64,000 nt of DNA from Spirilliplanes yamanashiensis (GTDB lineage Bacteria; Actinomycetota; Actinomycetes; Mycobacteriales; Micromonosporaceae), in the NCBI RefSeq assembly GCF_016863475.1, contig NZ_BOOY01000036.1, forward strand, positions 186,001 to 250,000, given 5' to 3'. Position numbers and translations under genes: made by a program. The notes beneath the pieces were generated by a model. It saw nothing but the letters and a program-made list of their open reading frames with translations, had not been told where the DNA came from and searched no databases. Positions 8,965 through 21,061 of the stretch are shown here, piece by piece (within the stretch, counting starts at the first letter, position 1; each line of letters opens with the position of its first letter).

Positions 8965-9317
8965 CCGACGCCCCGGAACAGGATGCCGCCCACCCCGTCG
9001 TCGGGCTCGACGACGTGGTGCACCAGCGGGTCCGGCTCGGCATCCTCACCGTCGCGCACGAGGCGCGCCGGGTCGAGTTCGGCTACCTGCGCACCCAGCT
9101 GGATCTGACCGCCGGCAACCTGTCCAAGCACCTGAGCGTGCTGGAGGAGGGCGGCCTGATCGAGGTGGAGAAGGGGTACGAGGGCCGGCGCGGCCGCACC
9201 TGGATCACCCTGACCGGCGCCGGCACGACCGCGCTGGCCGACGAGATCCGGCGGCTGAAGCTGCTCATCACCCGGGTCGAGGCGACCGTTGCGGGGGAGG
9301 ACCCGGCGGGACGGTGA
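8961..9317 (+). CDS. Winged-helix transcriptional regulator
   Basis: 118 residues with one winged-helix domain: a recognition region TAGNLSKHLSVLEEGGLI and the wing EVEKGYEGRRGRTWITLT, the MarR/ArsR-like 'HTH_27' type that typically represses its own operon. GTG start at 8961 inside the GTGA overlap with the upstream membrane protein gene. No ligand domain is present, so signals would act through dimerisation or the partner protein. A short hairpin at 9323-9340 (CCGCGA/TCGCGG) follows the stop and may help terminate transcription. Confidence 0.85.
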   Translation: MTDAPEQDAAHPVVGLDDVVHQRVRLGILTVAHEARRVEFGYLRTQLDLTAGNLSKHLSVLEEGGLIEVEKGYEGRRGRTWITLTGAGTTALADEIRRLKLLITRVEATVAGEDPAGR

Positions 9318-9424
9318 CCGGGCCGCGAGAATTATCGCGGCGGGGTGTCCGATCCGGGGTGCGCCGTTCGTGGCGCAGTCGGAGGCGGCCGCACGGGGGT
9401 CGCCCGGGACAAGGGAGTCATGGC

Positions 9425-9793
9425 ATGGCGCGGTACCTGATCTCGTTCGACGACGGCGCGATGGACCACATCGCCGACGGCGACCTGGCCGCGGTGGGCG
9501 AGGCGGCGCACGCGGTGATCCAGGACGCGGTGGACGCCGGCGTGTTCGTGTTCGGCGGCGGGCTGCAACGCCAGCAGGCGAGCATCGTCGGCACGGACGG
9601 GCTGGTCACCGACGGCCCGTACCCGGAGACCAAGGAGGTCGTCGGCGGGTTCGTGGTCGTCGACGTGGCCTCCCGCGAGGAGGCGCTCGCGTGGGCGGCG
9701 AAGATCGCCGGCGCCTGCCGCTGCGCGCAGGAGGTCCGGGAGATCATGGCCGATCCCCGGCTGGACGAGATGCTGCGCCCGGCCGGGCGCTGA
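9425..9793 (+). CDS. YCII-related (DGPF-type) protein
   Basis: 122 residues of the YCII/DGPF family, a dimeric alpha-beta ferredoxin-like fold. Family signatures are the N-terminal strand MARYLISFDDGAM and VTDGPYPETKEVVGGFVVVD with the central DGP-x-x-E-T-K-E. Members often sit beside ECF sigma factors and are thought to bind or process small molecules, but no activity is established. No sigma gene adjoins this one. The ATG at 9425 follows AAGGGAG at a normal distance. Confidence 0.85.
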   Translation: MARYLISFDDGAMDHIADGDLAAVGEAAHAVIQDAVDAGVFVFGGGLQRQQASIVGTDGLVTDGPYPETKEVVGGFVVVDVASREEALAWAAKIAGACRCAQEVREIMADPRLDEMLRPAGR

Positions 9794-9838
9794 CGACGCG
9801 GCGGCCGGGCGGGGCCGGAGGCGGGCTCGGCGGGACGC

Positions 9839-11968
9839 TCATCCCACCGGCACGGCCTCCGGCGCCGCCGGCTCCGCGGCGGCCGCGCCCGGCCGCCACC
9901 AGTTCCACCGGCCGAGCAGCGACATCGTCGCCGGCAGGAGCAGGCCGCGCACCACGGTGACGTCCAGCAGCACCGCCACGGCCATGCCGACGCCGATCTC
10001 CTTCACCGCCACCAGCTCGCCCAGCACGAAGCCGAGGAAGACGATGCCGATGGCCAGGGCGGCCGTGGTGACCACCGGGCCGGTGGCGGTGATGCCGGCC
10101 AGCACGGCGCGGTCGTTGGCCGCGCGGTCGGCGGACCTCCGCCGGTCCCACTCCTCCTTGATGCGGGCCAGCAGGAACACCTCGTAGTCCATGGACAGGC
10201 CGAAGGCGAAGACGAACAGCAGCAGCGGGGTGGTCAGGTCGAGGGCCCCCCACGGCTCGAAGCCCAGCAGGCCGGCGCCCCAGCCCCACTGGAAGACCGC
10301 GACCAGCACGCCCATGGTCGCGGTCAGCGTCAGCAGGTTCAGCAGGACGGCCTTCACCGGTACGACCACCGAGCGGGTGAGTGCGAACAGCAGCACTCCC
10401 GTCGCCAGCACGATGATCGCCAGCGCGAGCGGCAGTCGCTCGGCCACCGACCGCTTGCCGTCGACCAGCTCGGCGGCGGGACCGGCCACCAGCACGGGCG
10501 CGGGCGCGTCCAGCCCGCGCAGGGTGTCGACGAGCCGCTGGGCCTCCGGCCCGTCGGCGGGCCCGGCCGGGACGACGTCGGCGACGCCGACGCCCGGCGG
10601 CAGGCCGGTGCGCACGAAGACGTCCGACACGCCGGGCAGCTGCTCCACCCGGTCGAACAGGGTCGTCAGCGCGGCCGGGTCGGCCTCGGCCAGCACGGTC
10701 AGCGGCTGCTTCGGCGGATCGGCGAAGTCGTTCTGCACCTTCTCGTACGTCTGCCGCGCCTCGCTGGCCGCCGGCAGCGCCCGGACGTCGGAGTTGCGGA
10801 ACTCCGCGGACAGCAGCGGGACGCTCAGCGCGAGCAGCCCCGCGGCCGCCGCCAGCGCCACCGGGCCGGGCCGGCGCTGCGCGAACGCGGCCAGCCGCGC
10901 CAGGGCGCCGGCCCCGTCCCGCTGCGCGGGGCCCCGCCCCGGCCGGGGCCACCCGCCGGCCGCCGGGATGCGCCGGTGCGCGGTCGCGACCAGCGCGGGT
11001 ACGAGGGTCAGCCCGGTCGCCGTCGCCAGGGCGACCACCAGCGCACCGCCCATCGCCATCGCGGCCAGCAGCGGCTCGCCGAACGCGAACAGGCCCACCA
11101 GCGCGGCCGTGACGGCCAGGCCGGACACCAGCACCGCCCGGCCGGCGGTGGCGACCGTGCGGGCCGTCAGCTCGGCCAGCGGCGCGCGCGGGTCCGCGGC
11201 CCGCTCCTCACGGAACCGGGCGATCATCAGCAGGCTGTAGTCGACGGCCAGGCCGATGCCGAGCAGCGTGACCACGTTGACCGCGTACTCGCTGACCGGC
11301 AGCAGCCGGGCCAGCCCGGTCAGCGCCAGCAGCGTCGCGGTGATCGCGCCGACGGCGGCCGCCAGCGGCAGCAGGCCCGCCACCAGACCGCCCAGCACCA
11401 GGGCCAGCAGGATCGCCACGCAGACCAGCGCGACCGACTCGCCGACGGCGGCGTCGCGGACCGCCTGCTCGCCGAACTCCCGCTCGGCCAGCAGCTCGCC
11501 GCCCACCAGGATGTCGGGGGCGTCGATGCGCAGCAGGGCCTCGCGCACCCGGTCGGCGACGCGCAGCGCCTCGTCGTCGCTCAGGCCCGGGTCCAGCTCG
11601 ACCGTGATGAGCGAGCTGGTGCCGTCGCGGGAGATCTGCCGCATCCCGCTGGTGTACGAGTCCTCGACGGCGGCCACCCCGGCCATGTCCCGGATCTCGA
11701 ACGCGATCCGGGTGACGCTGTTGATCAGCTCGATGGCGTTCACGTCGCGGCCGGAGATCACCGCCACCACGCGGTCGCCCTCGGGGGAGAGGGCGTCGAG
11801 GCGGTCCTGCGCCACCGCGGCCGGGGCCCCTGCGGGCAGCGGATCGATCGACCGGGTGCGGTCGTACACGGAGCCGCCGAACACGGCCCCCGCCAGCGCG
11901 ACCACCACCCACGCCACGATGACGGCGAGGCGCCGGCGGTACACCGAGCGACCAAGTGCAGCGAGCAT
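9839..11968 (-). CDS. MMPL-family (RND-type) exporter
   Basis: 709 residues in two homologous halves. Each half has one helix, a large external domain and five membrane helices. The fourth helix of each half carries the proton-relay Asp-Tyr pair (GIGLAVDYSLLMIARFREE and AFGLSMDYEVFLLARIKEE) typical of MMPL/MmpL transporters, which export lipids or hydrophobic compounds using proton motive force. AGGAGG lies 5 nt before the ATG. The gene stands alone, with no TetR next to it. Upstream (11969-12231) are two direct copies of TGCAACCAC at 12010 and 12034 and a small hairpin at 12066-12085. Confidence 0.92.
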   Translation of the reverse strand: MLAALGRSVYRRRLAVIVAWVVVALAGAVFGGSVYDRTRSIDPLPAGAPAAVAQDRLDALSPEGDRVVAVISGRDVNAIELINSVTRIAFEIRDMAGVAAVEDSYTSGMRQISRDGTSSLITVELDPGLSDDEALRVADRVREALLRIDAPDILVGGELLAEREFGEQAVRDAAVGESVALVCVAILLALVLGGLVAGLLPLAAAVGAITATLLALTGLARLLPVSEYAVNVVTLLGIGLAVDYSLLMIARFREERAADPRAPLAELTARTVATAGRAVLVSGLAVTAALVGLFAFGEPLLAAMAMGGALVVALATATGLTLVPALVATAHRRIPAAGGWPRPGRGPAQRDGAGALARLAAFAQRRPGPVALAAAAGLLALSVPLLSAEFRNSDVRALPAASEARQTYEKVQNDFADPPKQPLTVLAEADPAALTTLFDRVEQLPGVSDVFVRTGLPPGVGVADVVPAGPADGPEAQRLVDTLRGLDAPAPVLVAGPAAELVDGKRSVAERLPLALAIIVLATGVLLFALTRSVVVPVKAVLLNLLTLTATMGVLVAVFQWGWGAGLLGFEPWGALDLTTPLLLFVFAFGLSMDYEVFLLARIKEEWDRRRSADRAANDRAVLAGITATGPVVTTAALAIGIVFLGFVLGELVAVKEIGVGMAVAVLLDVTVVRGLLLPATMSLLGRWNWWRPGAAAAEPAAPEAVPVG

Positions 11969-12009
11969 GACGGCCTCCTGACCGGCGCCGGACGGACAGC
12001 CGCGGCACA

Positions 12010-12042
12010 TGCAACCACTGCGGGACGACGTGGTGCAACCAC
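12010..12042. promoter_or_regulatory. Direct repeat upstream of the MMPL gene
   Basis: TGCAACCAC occurs at 12010-12018 and again at 12034-12042, a 24-nt period, about 40-75 nt ahead of the exporter start. The second copy also sits in the small palindrome TGGTGCAACCA. It could be an operator for an unlinked regulator. The remaining sequence between the exporter and the chemoreceptor gene shows only the 7-bp hairpin at 12066-12085. Confidence 0.3.
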
Positions 12043-12231
12043 CTGTGTGCGGACGGGAAACGGGAACGCCGCGCGAATGCGGCGTGAATCCGGCGTGGCG
12101 CGCGGATGCCGTCCGACGTGGACAGTCACCGATTCGTGCCACTGACGGATGTCCATCCGCACCGGGTCGCCCGCGTCGGGCGCTACGCGTACCGGCGGCT
12201 CGACTGCGAGACCAGGGAGCTGGCCGCAAGG

Positions 12232-13836
12232 TCAGACGCGGAAGCGGCCCACGAGGGTCTGCAGTTCGCCGCTCATCCGGGCCAGCTCGGCCGACGCCTG
12301 CTGCGCCTGCGTCACGCCCTGCGTCGTCTCGCTCGCGGCCTGGGCCACGCCGGTGATGTTGGAGGCGATCTCGCTGGAGCTGGAGGCGGCCTCGGCGACG
12401 GAGCGGCCCATCTCGTTGGTGGTGGCCGCCTGCTGCTCGACGGCCGACGAGATGGTCATCTGGTACTCGTTGATGCGTTCGATGACCGCCGCGATCTCGC
12501 CGATGGCCGACGTGGCGAGGCCGGTGTCGGACTGGATCGCGGCGACGCGCTGGTAGATGTCCTGGGTGGCGCGGGCCGTCTCCTGGGCCAGTTCCTTGAC
12601 CTCGCTGGCGACCACGGCGAAGCCCTTGCCCGCCTCGCCGGCCCGGGCGGCCTCGATGGTGGCGTTGAGGGCGAGCAGGTTGGTCTGCTCGGCGATGGAC
12701 GTGATGACCTTGACGACCTCGCCGATCTGCTGCGACGAGTCGCCGAGCTTGGCGACGGTGGCGGTGGTGCCGGCGGCGGTGGCGACGGCGCCGTTGGCGA
12801 CCTCGGCGGCCTGGGAGGCGTTCTGGGCGATCTCGCGGATCGAGGCGCCCATCTCCTCGGAACCGGCGGCGACGGTCTGCACGTGGTGGGAGACCTGGTC
12901 GGAGGCGCTGGAGACGGCGGTGGCCTGGGCGGCGGTCTGCTCGGCGGCCGCGGCGATGGTGAGTGAGGTGGCGTCGAGCTGCTGGGCGGCGGCGCTGAGG
13001 CCGTCGGCGTTGCCGCCGATGCGGCGGACCAGTTCGGCGACGGCGCGGTTGGAGCTGTTCAGGGTGGTGGCGAGGCGGCCGACCTCGTCGCGGCTGTCGA
13101 TGTCGGCGGTGGCCGTCAGGTCGCCCTGCTCGACGCGGTTGAGCACGTCCACGAGCCGGCTGAGGGGCCGGCTGATGGATCGGGCGACGTACACGCCGGC
13201 GACCACGGCCAGGATCAGGCCGACGACCAGGACGACCAGCAGGGTGGTGCGGGCGCCCTGATACGTCGACTCGGAGTTCTGGGCCGCCGCGGTCGCCTGG
13301 GCCGTCTCCAGCTCGTTGAGGCGGGTGAGCGCCGCGCTGACCCGGTCGAACGCGGGGTCGAACCGTTCGGTCTCGGCCGTCCGGGCGCCCGCCACGTCGT
13401 TGGCGCGGCTCCGCGGGAGCATGTCGTTGTCGGCGACCGTGTACATGGCGGCGAGGGCGGTGTCGAAGTCCTGGCGGGCGGCCTGCTCGTCGCTGGTGCC
13501 GGGGTCCGCCGTGTAGTCGCGCCACACGGTGGCCACGCCGTCGCGGAAGCCCGCGAGTTCGCGATCCAGCTGCGCCATCTGGGCCTCGTCGGTGGAGAGG
13601 ACGTGCCGCAGCATGGTGGCCCGCACCTCGTTCACGTTGCCGTCGATCTCGGCCAGCGTGGACACGGGCAGCAGGTTGCGTTCGTAGATGCCGCCGCCGG
13701 TCTCGTCGACGGCGCCGAGCTTCACGATGCCGACGATGCCGATGGTCACCGCGGCCAGCCCGGCAATCGCGATCGCCGACAGGATCTTGGCCGTGACGGG
13801 CAGGTCACGCCACAGGTGACCACCGGGAGCGGACAT
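12232..13836 (-). CDS. Methyl-accepting chemotaxis protein with 4-helix-bundle sensor
   Basis: 534 residues. TM1 is at about 15-38. A periplasmic-type helical bundle follows ([15 protein letters not shown] resembles the 4HB_MCP sensor), then TM2 near 190-212, HAMP, and a signalling domain with the hairpin tip [18 protein letters not shown]. Start ATG 13836 is preferred over the upstream GTG because GGGGAGG lies 5-8 nt before it. The cytoplasmic domain is very similar to that of the receptor at 2241-3818, so both likely feed one signalling array. No CheR-tether is seen and no che genes are nearby. Confidence 0.93.
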   Translation of the reverse strand: MSAPGGHLWRDLPVTAKILSAIAIAGLAAVTIGIVGIVKLGAVDETGGGIYERNLLPVSTLAEIDGNVNEVRATMLRHVLSTDEAQMAQLDRELAGFRDGVATVWRDYTADPGTSDEQAARQDFDTALAAMYTVADNDMLPRSRANDVAGARTAETERFDPAFDRVSAALTRLNELETAQATAAAQNSESTYQGARTTLLVVLVVGLILAVVAGVYVARSISRPLSRLVDVLNRVEQGDLTATADIDSRDEVGRLATTLNSSNRAVAELVRRIGGNADGLSAAAQQLDATSLTIAAAAEQTAAQATAVSSASDQVSHHVQTVAAGSEEMGASIREIAQNASQAAEVANGAVATAAGTTATVAKLGDSSQQIGEVVKVITSIAEQTNLLALNATIEAARAGEAGKGFAVVASEVKELAQETARATQDIYQRVAAIQSDTGLATSAIGEIAAVIERINEYQMTISSAVEQQAATTNEMGRSVAEAASSSSEIASNITGVAQAASETTQGVTQAQQASAELARMSGELQTLVGRFRV

Positions 13837-13971
13837 CGGAACCTCCCCTGCGCGGCGAGCGCCGACGACGACGGACGAGAACACGGGGGCGGCACCAGGT
13901 GGCACGCCCGAATGTGAAGATTACGTGCAATCCGGGCGGTGACGCGGGCGAATCGGGAGGACGCGGGGCCG

Positions 13972-14291
13972 TCAGCCGTGCCGCGCCAGCCGGTCGGCGA
14001 GGCCCGCCGGGTACAGGGGCGCGACGGGGCCGAGGCTGCCGGCGTCGTCGACGATCTCGCCGACCACGTCGCGCTCGTACAGGGCCGGGTCGGCGAGCCG
14101 GCAGCCGAAGACGAACACGATCTCGTGCCCGGCGCGGCCGAACGCGTGGAAGATGTTCTCCAGCACGCCCGCGGGCCGGACGTCCAGCAGCTCGGCGCCG
14201 AGCTCCTCGCGCAGCTCCCGGCCTGCTCGGCCGTCTCGCCGAACTCGATGCCGCCGCCCAGCGGGCGGTAGGACGTCTCGTCCCTGGTCGC
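13972..14291 (-). pseudogene. Nudix hydrolase remnant
   Basis: The Nudix box is split over two frames: YRPLGGGIEFGETAEQA (about 14279-14222) then RELREELGAELLDV in another frame. The natural C-terminal half follows, ending in PAGLADRLARHG with a stop at 13972. Nudix proteins hydrolyse nucleoside diphosphate-linked substrates using the metal-binding REUxEE motif. Here a few nucleotides are lost between AEQA and REL, and everything upstream of 'RDETSYRP' is missing because the sequence changes into the GNAT remnant near 14295. The product cannot be functional as read. Confidence 0.7.
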
Positions 14292-14312
14292 GTCGTGGTG
14301 CGGCCGTCCTGG

Positions 14313-14666
14313 CTCGGGGTCGCCCACCACGGCCGGGGGTACGGGACGGAGGCGCGCGCCGGGCTGCTCACGCCGGCCTTCGACCACCCGGGCGCGCGGG
14401 CCGCCCGCACCGAGGTGTTCCAGGACACCCACGCGTCGCAGGGCGTCTCCCGCAAGCTCGGCTACGAGCCCGACGGCGTCTCCGTGGACGCCCGCGACGG
14501 CGCGGCCGTGGTCTCCGACCGGCTGCGGCTCACCCGGCAGCGATGGGCGCGGGTGCCGCGGCCGGCGGTGGAGGTGCGCGGCGTGCGGCCGTGCCGGGCG
14601 CTGTTCGGCGCGCCGCCGGACCCGTCGGCGACGGCTCGGTCCACGGCCGGAGATCCTGATACTTGA
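14313..14666 (+). pseudogene. GNAT acetyltransferase remnant (C-terminal part)
   Basis: The frame from LGVAHHGRGYGTEARAGLL onward is the acetyl-CoA-binding half of a RimJ-like GNAT enzyme (R-G-Y-G-T-E motif, then THASQGVSRKLGYEPDGV). The N-terminal strands are absent and no start codon with a ribosome site lies in front, because the Nudix remnant begins immediately upstream on the other strand. The two genes were probably head-to-head and lost both 5' ends in one deletion near 14295-14312. The 3' end runs into the fur promoter. Confidence 0.65.
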
Positions 14667-14698
14667 TTGGTTCCAGAAAATGGGCCAGACTCTGCGAC
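14663..14698 (+). promoter_or_regulatory. Leaderless fur-katG promoter with probable Fur operator
   Basis: TTGATT (14663-14668), a 17-nt spacer and CAGACT (14686-14691) form a -35/-10 pair. Seven nucleotides then lead straight to the GTG at 14699, so the fur mRNA is probably leaderless. The unusually AT-rich spacer GGTTCCAGAAAATGGG is the likely site for autoregulation by the Fur-type repressor, as is known for mycobacterial furA-katG. The positions are seen; binding is inferred. Confidence 0.6.
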
Positions 14699-17372
<2,674 letters not shown>

Positions 17373-17381
17373 TCGCGTACG

Positions 17382-17412
17382 CCCGGGCCGGCCGCACACC
17401 GGCCGGCCCGGG
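17382..17412 (+). terminator. Terminator of fur-katG
   Basis: Perfect 13-bp arms CCCGGGCCGGCCG / CGGCCGGCCCGGG with a 5-nt loop CACAC, 9 nt after the katG stop. It is GC-rich without a U tract, as usual for actinomycetes. Confidence 0.8.
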
Positions 17413-17426
17413 TGCCACGATGAGGC

Positions 17427-17885
17427 ATGACCAACCCGCCCGACACCGCCCGCGTCGTCAGCGCCGCCCGCGACATCGCGGCCCCGGCCGAGACGATCTT
17501 CGAGCTCATCGCCGACCCGGCGCAGCAACCCCGCTGGGACGGCAACGACAACCTGGCCGAGGCGCCGTCCGGCCAGCGCGTCCACGCCACCGGCGACGTC
17601 TTCACCATGACGACGACGAGCGGCAACACGCGCGACAATCACGTCGTCGAGTTCACCGAGAACCGCCGCATCGCCTGGCGCCCCGCCGAACCGGGCCGGA
17701 CGCCGCCGGGCCACCTGTGGCGCTGGGAACTCGACCCCCTCGACGCGACCCACACCCGCGTCACCCACACCTACGACTGGACCGCCCTGACGGACGAGCG
17801 CCGCATCCCGCGCGCCCAGGCGACCACCGCCGACCGCCTGCACGCGTCGATCGACCGGCTCGCCACCCTCGCCGAGGGCCACTGA
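17427..17885 (+). CDS. SRPBCC (START-like) family protein
   Basis: 152 residues with the polyketide cyclase/SRPBCC opening ARDIAAPAETIFELIADPAQQPRWDGN, then beta strands with RIAWRPAEP and HLWRWELDPLDATHTRVTHTYDW, and a long C-terminal helix. These proteins form a hydrophobic cavity for lipids or small molecules; the exact ligand cannot be read from sequence. It starts just behind the katG terminator and ends before another hairpin, so it is a monocistronic gene. Confidence 0.85.
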   Translation: MTNPPDTARVVSAARDIAAPAETIFELIADPAQQPRWDGNDNLAEAPSGQRVHATGDVFTMTTTSGNTRDNHVVEFTENRRIAWRPAEPGRTPPGHLWRWELDPLDATHTRVTHTYDWTALTDERRIPRAQATTADRLHASIDRLATLAEGH

Positions 17886-17907
17886 CCCGCGGTCAGCCCG
17901 ACGCGGC

Positions 17908-17940
17908 GGGCGGCGCCAATACCGTTGATCGGCGCCGCCC
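17908..17940 (+). terminator. Hairpin between the SRPBCC gene and the helicase gene
   Basis: GGGCGGCGCC / GGCGCCGCCC 10-bp arms with a 13-nt loop. It follows the SRPBCC stop by 22 nt and ends only 9 nt before the helicase ATG, so besides terminating it would compete with ribosome access to that gene if transcription reads through. Confidence 0.6.
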
Positions 17941-17949
17941 TCCGGCAGG

Positions 17950-20900
17950 ATGAGCGGGGTGGCCGAGGATCTCACTGCCGGGTTGTACGAACACATCGTC
18001 ACCCGGGCGCTCGAGGACCGGTTGTCGGCGATCGACGCGGAGCTCGTCCAGCGGCAGGGGCTGCGGTCGGCCGAGGCCCCGGACCGCATCGCCCAGCTGC
18101 TGGCGCGGCAGATCGAGCGCGCCCTGGACGCCGTTCCGGAGGCGGACCGCGTAGCCACCGGTGTGGAGGTGGCGCAGCGGTTGCTGGAGACGCTCGGTGC
18201 CCGCCTGCCGAAGACCGATCCGGGGCGGGAGTCGCCGGTGCCGGCGGGGCAGCTGCTCAGCGGCATCGGCGAGCGGCGCCCGGACGGCTCCGTGCGGGTG
18301 GCGGGCCGGCCGCTCATCCCGCTGCTGGACACCACGTTGCTGACGAACGCGCCGGGTGAGCCGCGGGTCGGCAGCCAGGTGCTTACGGAGATCGCCTCGG
18401 CCGACTCGATCGACCTGGTGATGGCGTTCATCCGCCGCAGCGGCCTGCTGCCGATGGTCGCCGCCCTGCGCGCGCACTGCGAGCGGGGCAGGCCCCTGCG
18501 GGTGCTCACGACCACGTACACGGGGTCGACCGAGGCCAAGGCGCTGGACCTTTTGGTGGACCTCGGCGCCGACGTCCGGGTCTCCTACGACCTGTCGACC
18601 ACCCGGCTGCACGCGAAGGCGTGGCTGTTCCACCGCCGGACCGCGTTCGACACGGCGTACGTGGGGTCGTCGAACCTCACGCACTCCGCGCAGGTCGCCG
18701 GGGTGGAGTGGAACGTGCGGGTGTCGGCGGCGCGCAACCCCGACGTGGTGAAGAAGATCGGCGCCGTCGTCGAGAGCTACTGGCAGGGCGGCGACTTCGT
18801 GCCGTACGACCCCGCGCAGTTCGCCGAGGCCCTGGAGCGGCACCGCCGGGTCAGCGATCGCGGCGCGGTGCTGCTGAGCCCGTTCGAGATCCGCCTGGAG
18901 CCGTTCCAGGAGCGCATGCTCGAACTGATCGAGCTGTCCCGCCTGCAGGGCCACCACCGCAACCTGCTCGTGTCGGCGACCGGCACCGGCAAGACGGTGA
19001 TGGCGGCGATGGACTACGCCGCGCTGCGGACCAGCCTGCCCCGGGCGCGGCTGCTGTTCGTCGCGCACCGCGAGGAGATCCTCGACCAGAGCCTGGCGAC
19101 GTTCCGGCACGCGCTCGGCGATCACGCGTTCGGCGAGAAGTGGGTGGGCGGTGAGCGGCCCACGGCGTTCGACCACGTCTTCGCGTCGATCCAGAGCCTG
19201 ACGGCGAACCGGCTGGAACACCTCGCCGCGGACCACTTCGACGTGATCGTCGTCGACGAGTTCCACCACGCCGCCGCGCCGTCGTACCGGTTCATCATGG
19301 ACGAGCTGGCGCCGCGGGAGCTGCTGGGTCTGACCGCCACCCCGGAACGGGCCGACGGCCTGCCCATTCTGCACTGGTTCGGTGACCGGATCGCCGCCGA
19401 ACTGCGGCTGTGGGACGCCGTCGAGCAGCACCGGCTCACCCCGTTCGCCTACTACGGCATCCACGACGGTGTCGACCTGCGCGAGGTGCCGTGGCGCCGC
19501 GGGCGCGGCTACGACGAGGCGGCGCTGACGGACGTCTACACCGGCGATCACGCCTGGGCCCGGTTCGTCTACCGGCAGCTCGACGCGCACGTGGACGACC
19601 TGGCGTCCATCCGGTGCCTCGGTTTCTGCGTCAGCGTCGCGCACGCGCGGTTCATGGCGGCGCGCTTCCGGGAACTCGGCGTCGCCGCGGTCGCGATCTG
19701 GGGCGAGACGCCGGAGGAGGAACGGCGCGCCGCGCTGCGCGACCTGCGCGACGGCGCCATCCAGGTGGTCTTCTCGGTCGACCTGTTCAACGAGGGCGTC
19801 GACGTGCCCCGGGTGGACACCATCCTCATGCTGCGGCCCACGCAGAGCGCCACGCTCTTCCTCCAGCAGCTGGGCCGCGGTCTGCGCACGGCCAGGGGCA
19901 AGACGATCTGCACGGTGCTCGACTTCGTCGGCCTGCACCGCCGCGAGTTCCGGTTCGACCTGCGGTACCGGGCCCTGCTCGGCGGCACCCGGCGCGACCT
20001 GGAGCGGGCCGTCGAGGAGGGGTTCCCGTTCCTGCCGGCGGGCTGCCACATGGAACTGGACCGGGTGGCCCGCGACATCGTGCTGCGCAGCGTCCGCGAC
20101 GCCATCCCGTCGATGTGGCCGGCCAAGGTGCGGGAGTTGCAGGCGCTCGCGCAGCGGCCGGAGCCGGTCACCATGGCCCGCTACCTGCACGAGACCGGCC
20201 TCGAGGTCGCCGACGTGTACGCGAGCAACCGCTCCTGGTCGGCGCTGTGCGAGGCCGCCGGGGTGCCGGTCGCCCCGGCGGGCCCGCACGAGCAGGCGCT
20301 GCGCCGGGGCATCGCCCGGCTCCAGCACGTCGACGACCATGAGCGGCTGAACGCCTACCGGGCGCTGCTCGACGATGCCGCGCCGGACGTCGCGGCGATG
20401 AGCGAGCTGGAACGGCGTCTCGCCCGCATGCTCGTCGCCAACCTGGCGGACCAGGTGGTGACGGCCGCGACGTCGTTGCAGTCGGCGATCGACGTGGTGT
20501 GGGCGCACCCGCAGGTGCTCGCCGAGCTGCGCGAGTTGCTGACCGTCCTCGGCGACGCACCCCGGCACGTGCCGCAGCCGGCGCTGCCGGGCGTGCCGCT
20601 GCAGGTGCACAGCCGGTACACGCGGATCGAGATTCTCGCGGCCGTCGGCGAGGGCACGGGCACGAAGACGCCGCCGTGGCGGGAGGGCGTGTACGACGCG
20701 AAGGCGACGGGCGCGGACCTGCTCGTCTTCACCCTGGACAAGACCAGCGGAGACTTCTCACCGACCACGCGGTATCGCGATTATGCGATCAGCCGCGATC
20801 TGATCCACTGGGAAAGTCAGTCGACGACCCGGGCGGACGGCAAGACCGGACTGCGGTATCGCGGGCACGTCGCGCTCGGTCGTTCGGTGTTGCTGTTCGC

Positions 20901-21051
20901 GCGGACGCGCGCGGACGAGCGGGCGTTCTGGTTCCTCGGGCGAGCGACGTACGTCCGGCACGAGGGGGAACGACCGATGGCCGTCACCTGGCGATTGTCC
21001 ACGCCGTTGTCCGGTGATCTGTTCGCCGCATTCGCCGCGGCGGTCGCCTGA
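17950..21051 (+). CDS. PLD nuclease-DEAD/DEAH helicase-DUF3427 protein
   Basis: 1033 residues. An N-terminal helical region is followed by a phospholipase D-type nuclease domain (about 145-290) with one H-x-K motif (TTRLHAKAWLF, near 220) and GSSNLT. A superfamily 2 helicase core comes next: Walker A SATGTGKTVMAA (about 342), DEAH-type box VVDEFHHA (about 435), TATPER, and motif VI QQLGRGLRTARGK. The C-terminal 130 residues match DUF3427 (IEILAAVGEGTGTKTPPW... LVFTLDKTSGDFSPTTRYRDYA). With a single HKD motif it should dimerise, like BfiI-type nucleases. The architecture is known and recurs in defence islands; here no methylase or other defence gene adjoins. The ATG at 17950 is assumed; a GTG at 17959 is possible. 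Confidence 0.92.
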   Translation: MSGVAEDLTAGLYEHIVTRALEDRLSAIDAELVQRQGLRSAEAPDRIAQLLARQIERALDAVPEADRVATGVEVAQRLLETLGARLPKTDPGRESPVPAGQLLSGIGERRPDGSVRVAGRPLIPLLDTTLLTNAPGEPRVGSQVLTEIASADSIDLVMAFIRRSGLLPMVAALRAHCERGRPLRVLTTTYTGSTEAKALDLLVDLGADVRVSYDLSTTRLHAKAWLFHRRTAFDTAYVGSSNLTHSAQVAGVEWNVRVSAARNPDVVKKIGAVVESYWQGGDFVPYDPAQFAEALERHRRVSDRGAVLLSPFEIRLEPFQERMLELIELSRLQGHHRNLLVSATGTGKTVMAAMDYAALRTSLPRARLLFVAHREEILDQSLATFRHALGDHAFGEKWVGGERPTAFDHVFASIQSLTANRLEHLAADHFDVIVVDEFHHAAAPSYRFIMDELAPRELLGLTATPERADGLPILHWFGDRIAAELRLWDAVEQHRLTPFAYYGIHDGVDLREVPWRRGRGYDEAALTDVYTGDHAWARFVYRQLDAHVDDLASIRCLGFCVSVAHARFMAARFRELGVAAVAIWGETPEEERRAALRDLRDGAIQVVFSVDLFNEGVDVPRVDTILMLRPTQSATLFLQQLGRGLRTARGKTICTVLDFVGLHRREFRFDLRYRALLGGTRRDLERAVEEGFPFLPAGCHMELDRVARDIVLRSVRDAIPSMWPAKVRELQALAQRPEPVTMARYLHETGLEVADVYASNRSWSALCEAAGVPVAPAGPHEQALRRGIARLQHVDDHERLNAYRALLDDAAPDVAAMSELERRLARMLVANLADQVVTAATSLQSAIDVVWAHPQVLAELRELLTVLGDAPRHVPQPALPGVPLQVHSRYTRIEILAAVGEGTGTKTPPWREGVYDAKATGADLLVFTLDKTSGDFSPTTRYRDYAISRDLIHWESQSTTRADGKTGLRYRGHVALGRSVLLFARTRADERAFWFLGRATYVRHEGERPMAVTWRLSTPLSGDLFAAFAAAVA

Positions 21052-21061
21052 ACGGCGAGAA

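Noticed and set aside
13746-14455. A single intact 216-228 residue gene in this region
   Set aside because: Long frames here mix Nudix fragments from different frames; none has a continuous domain.
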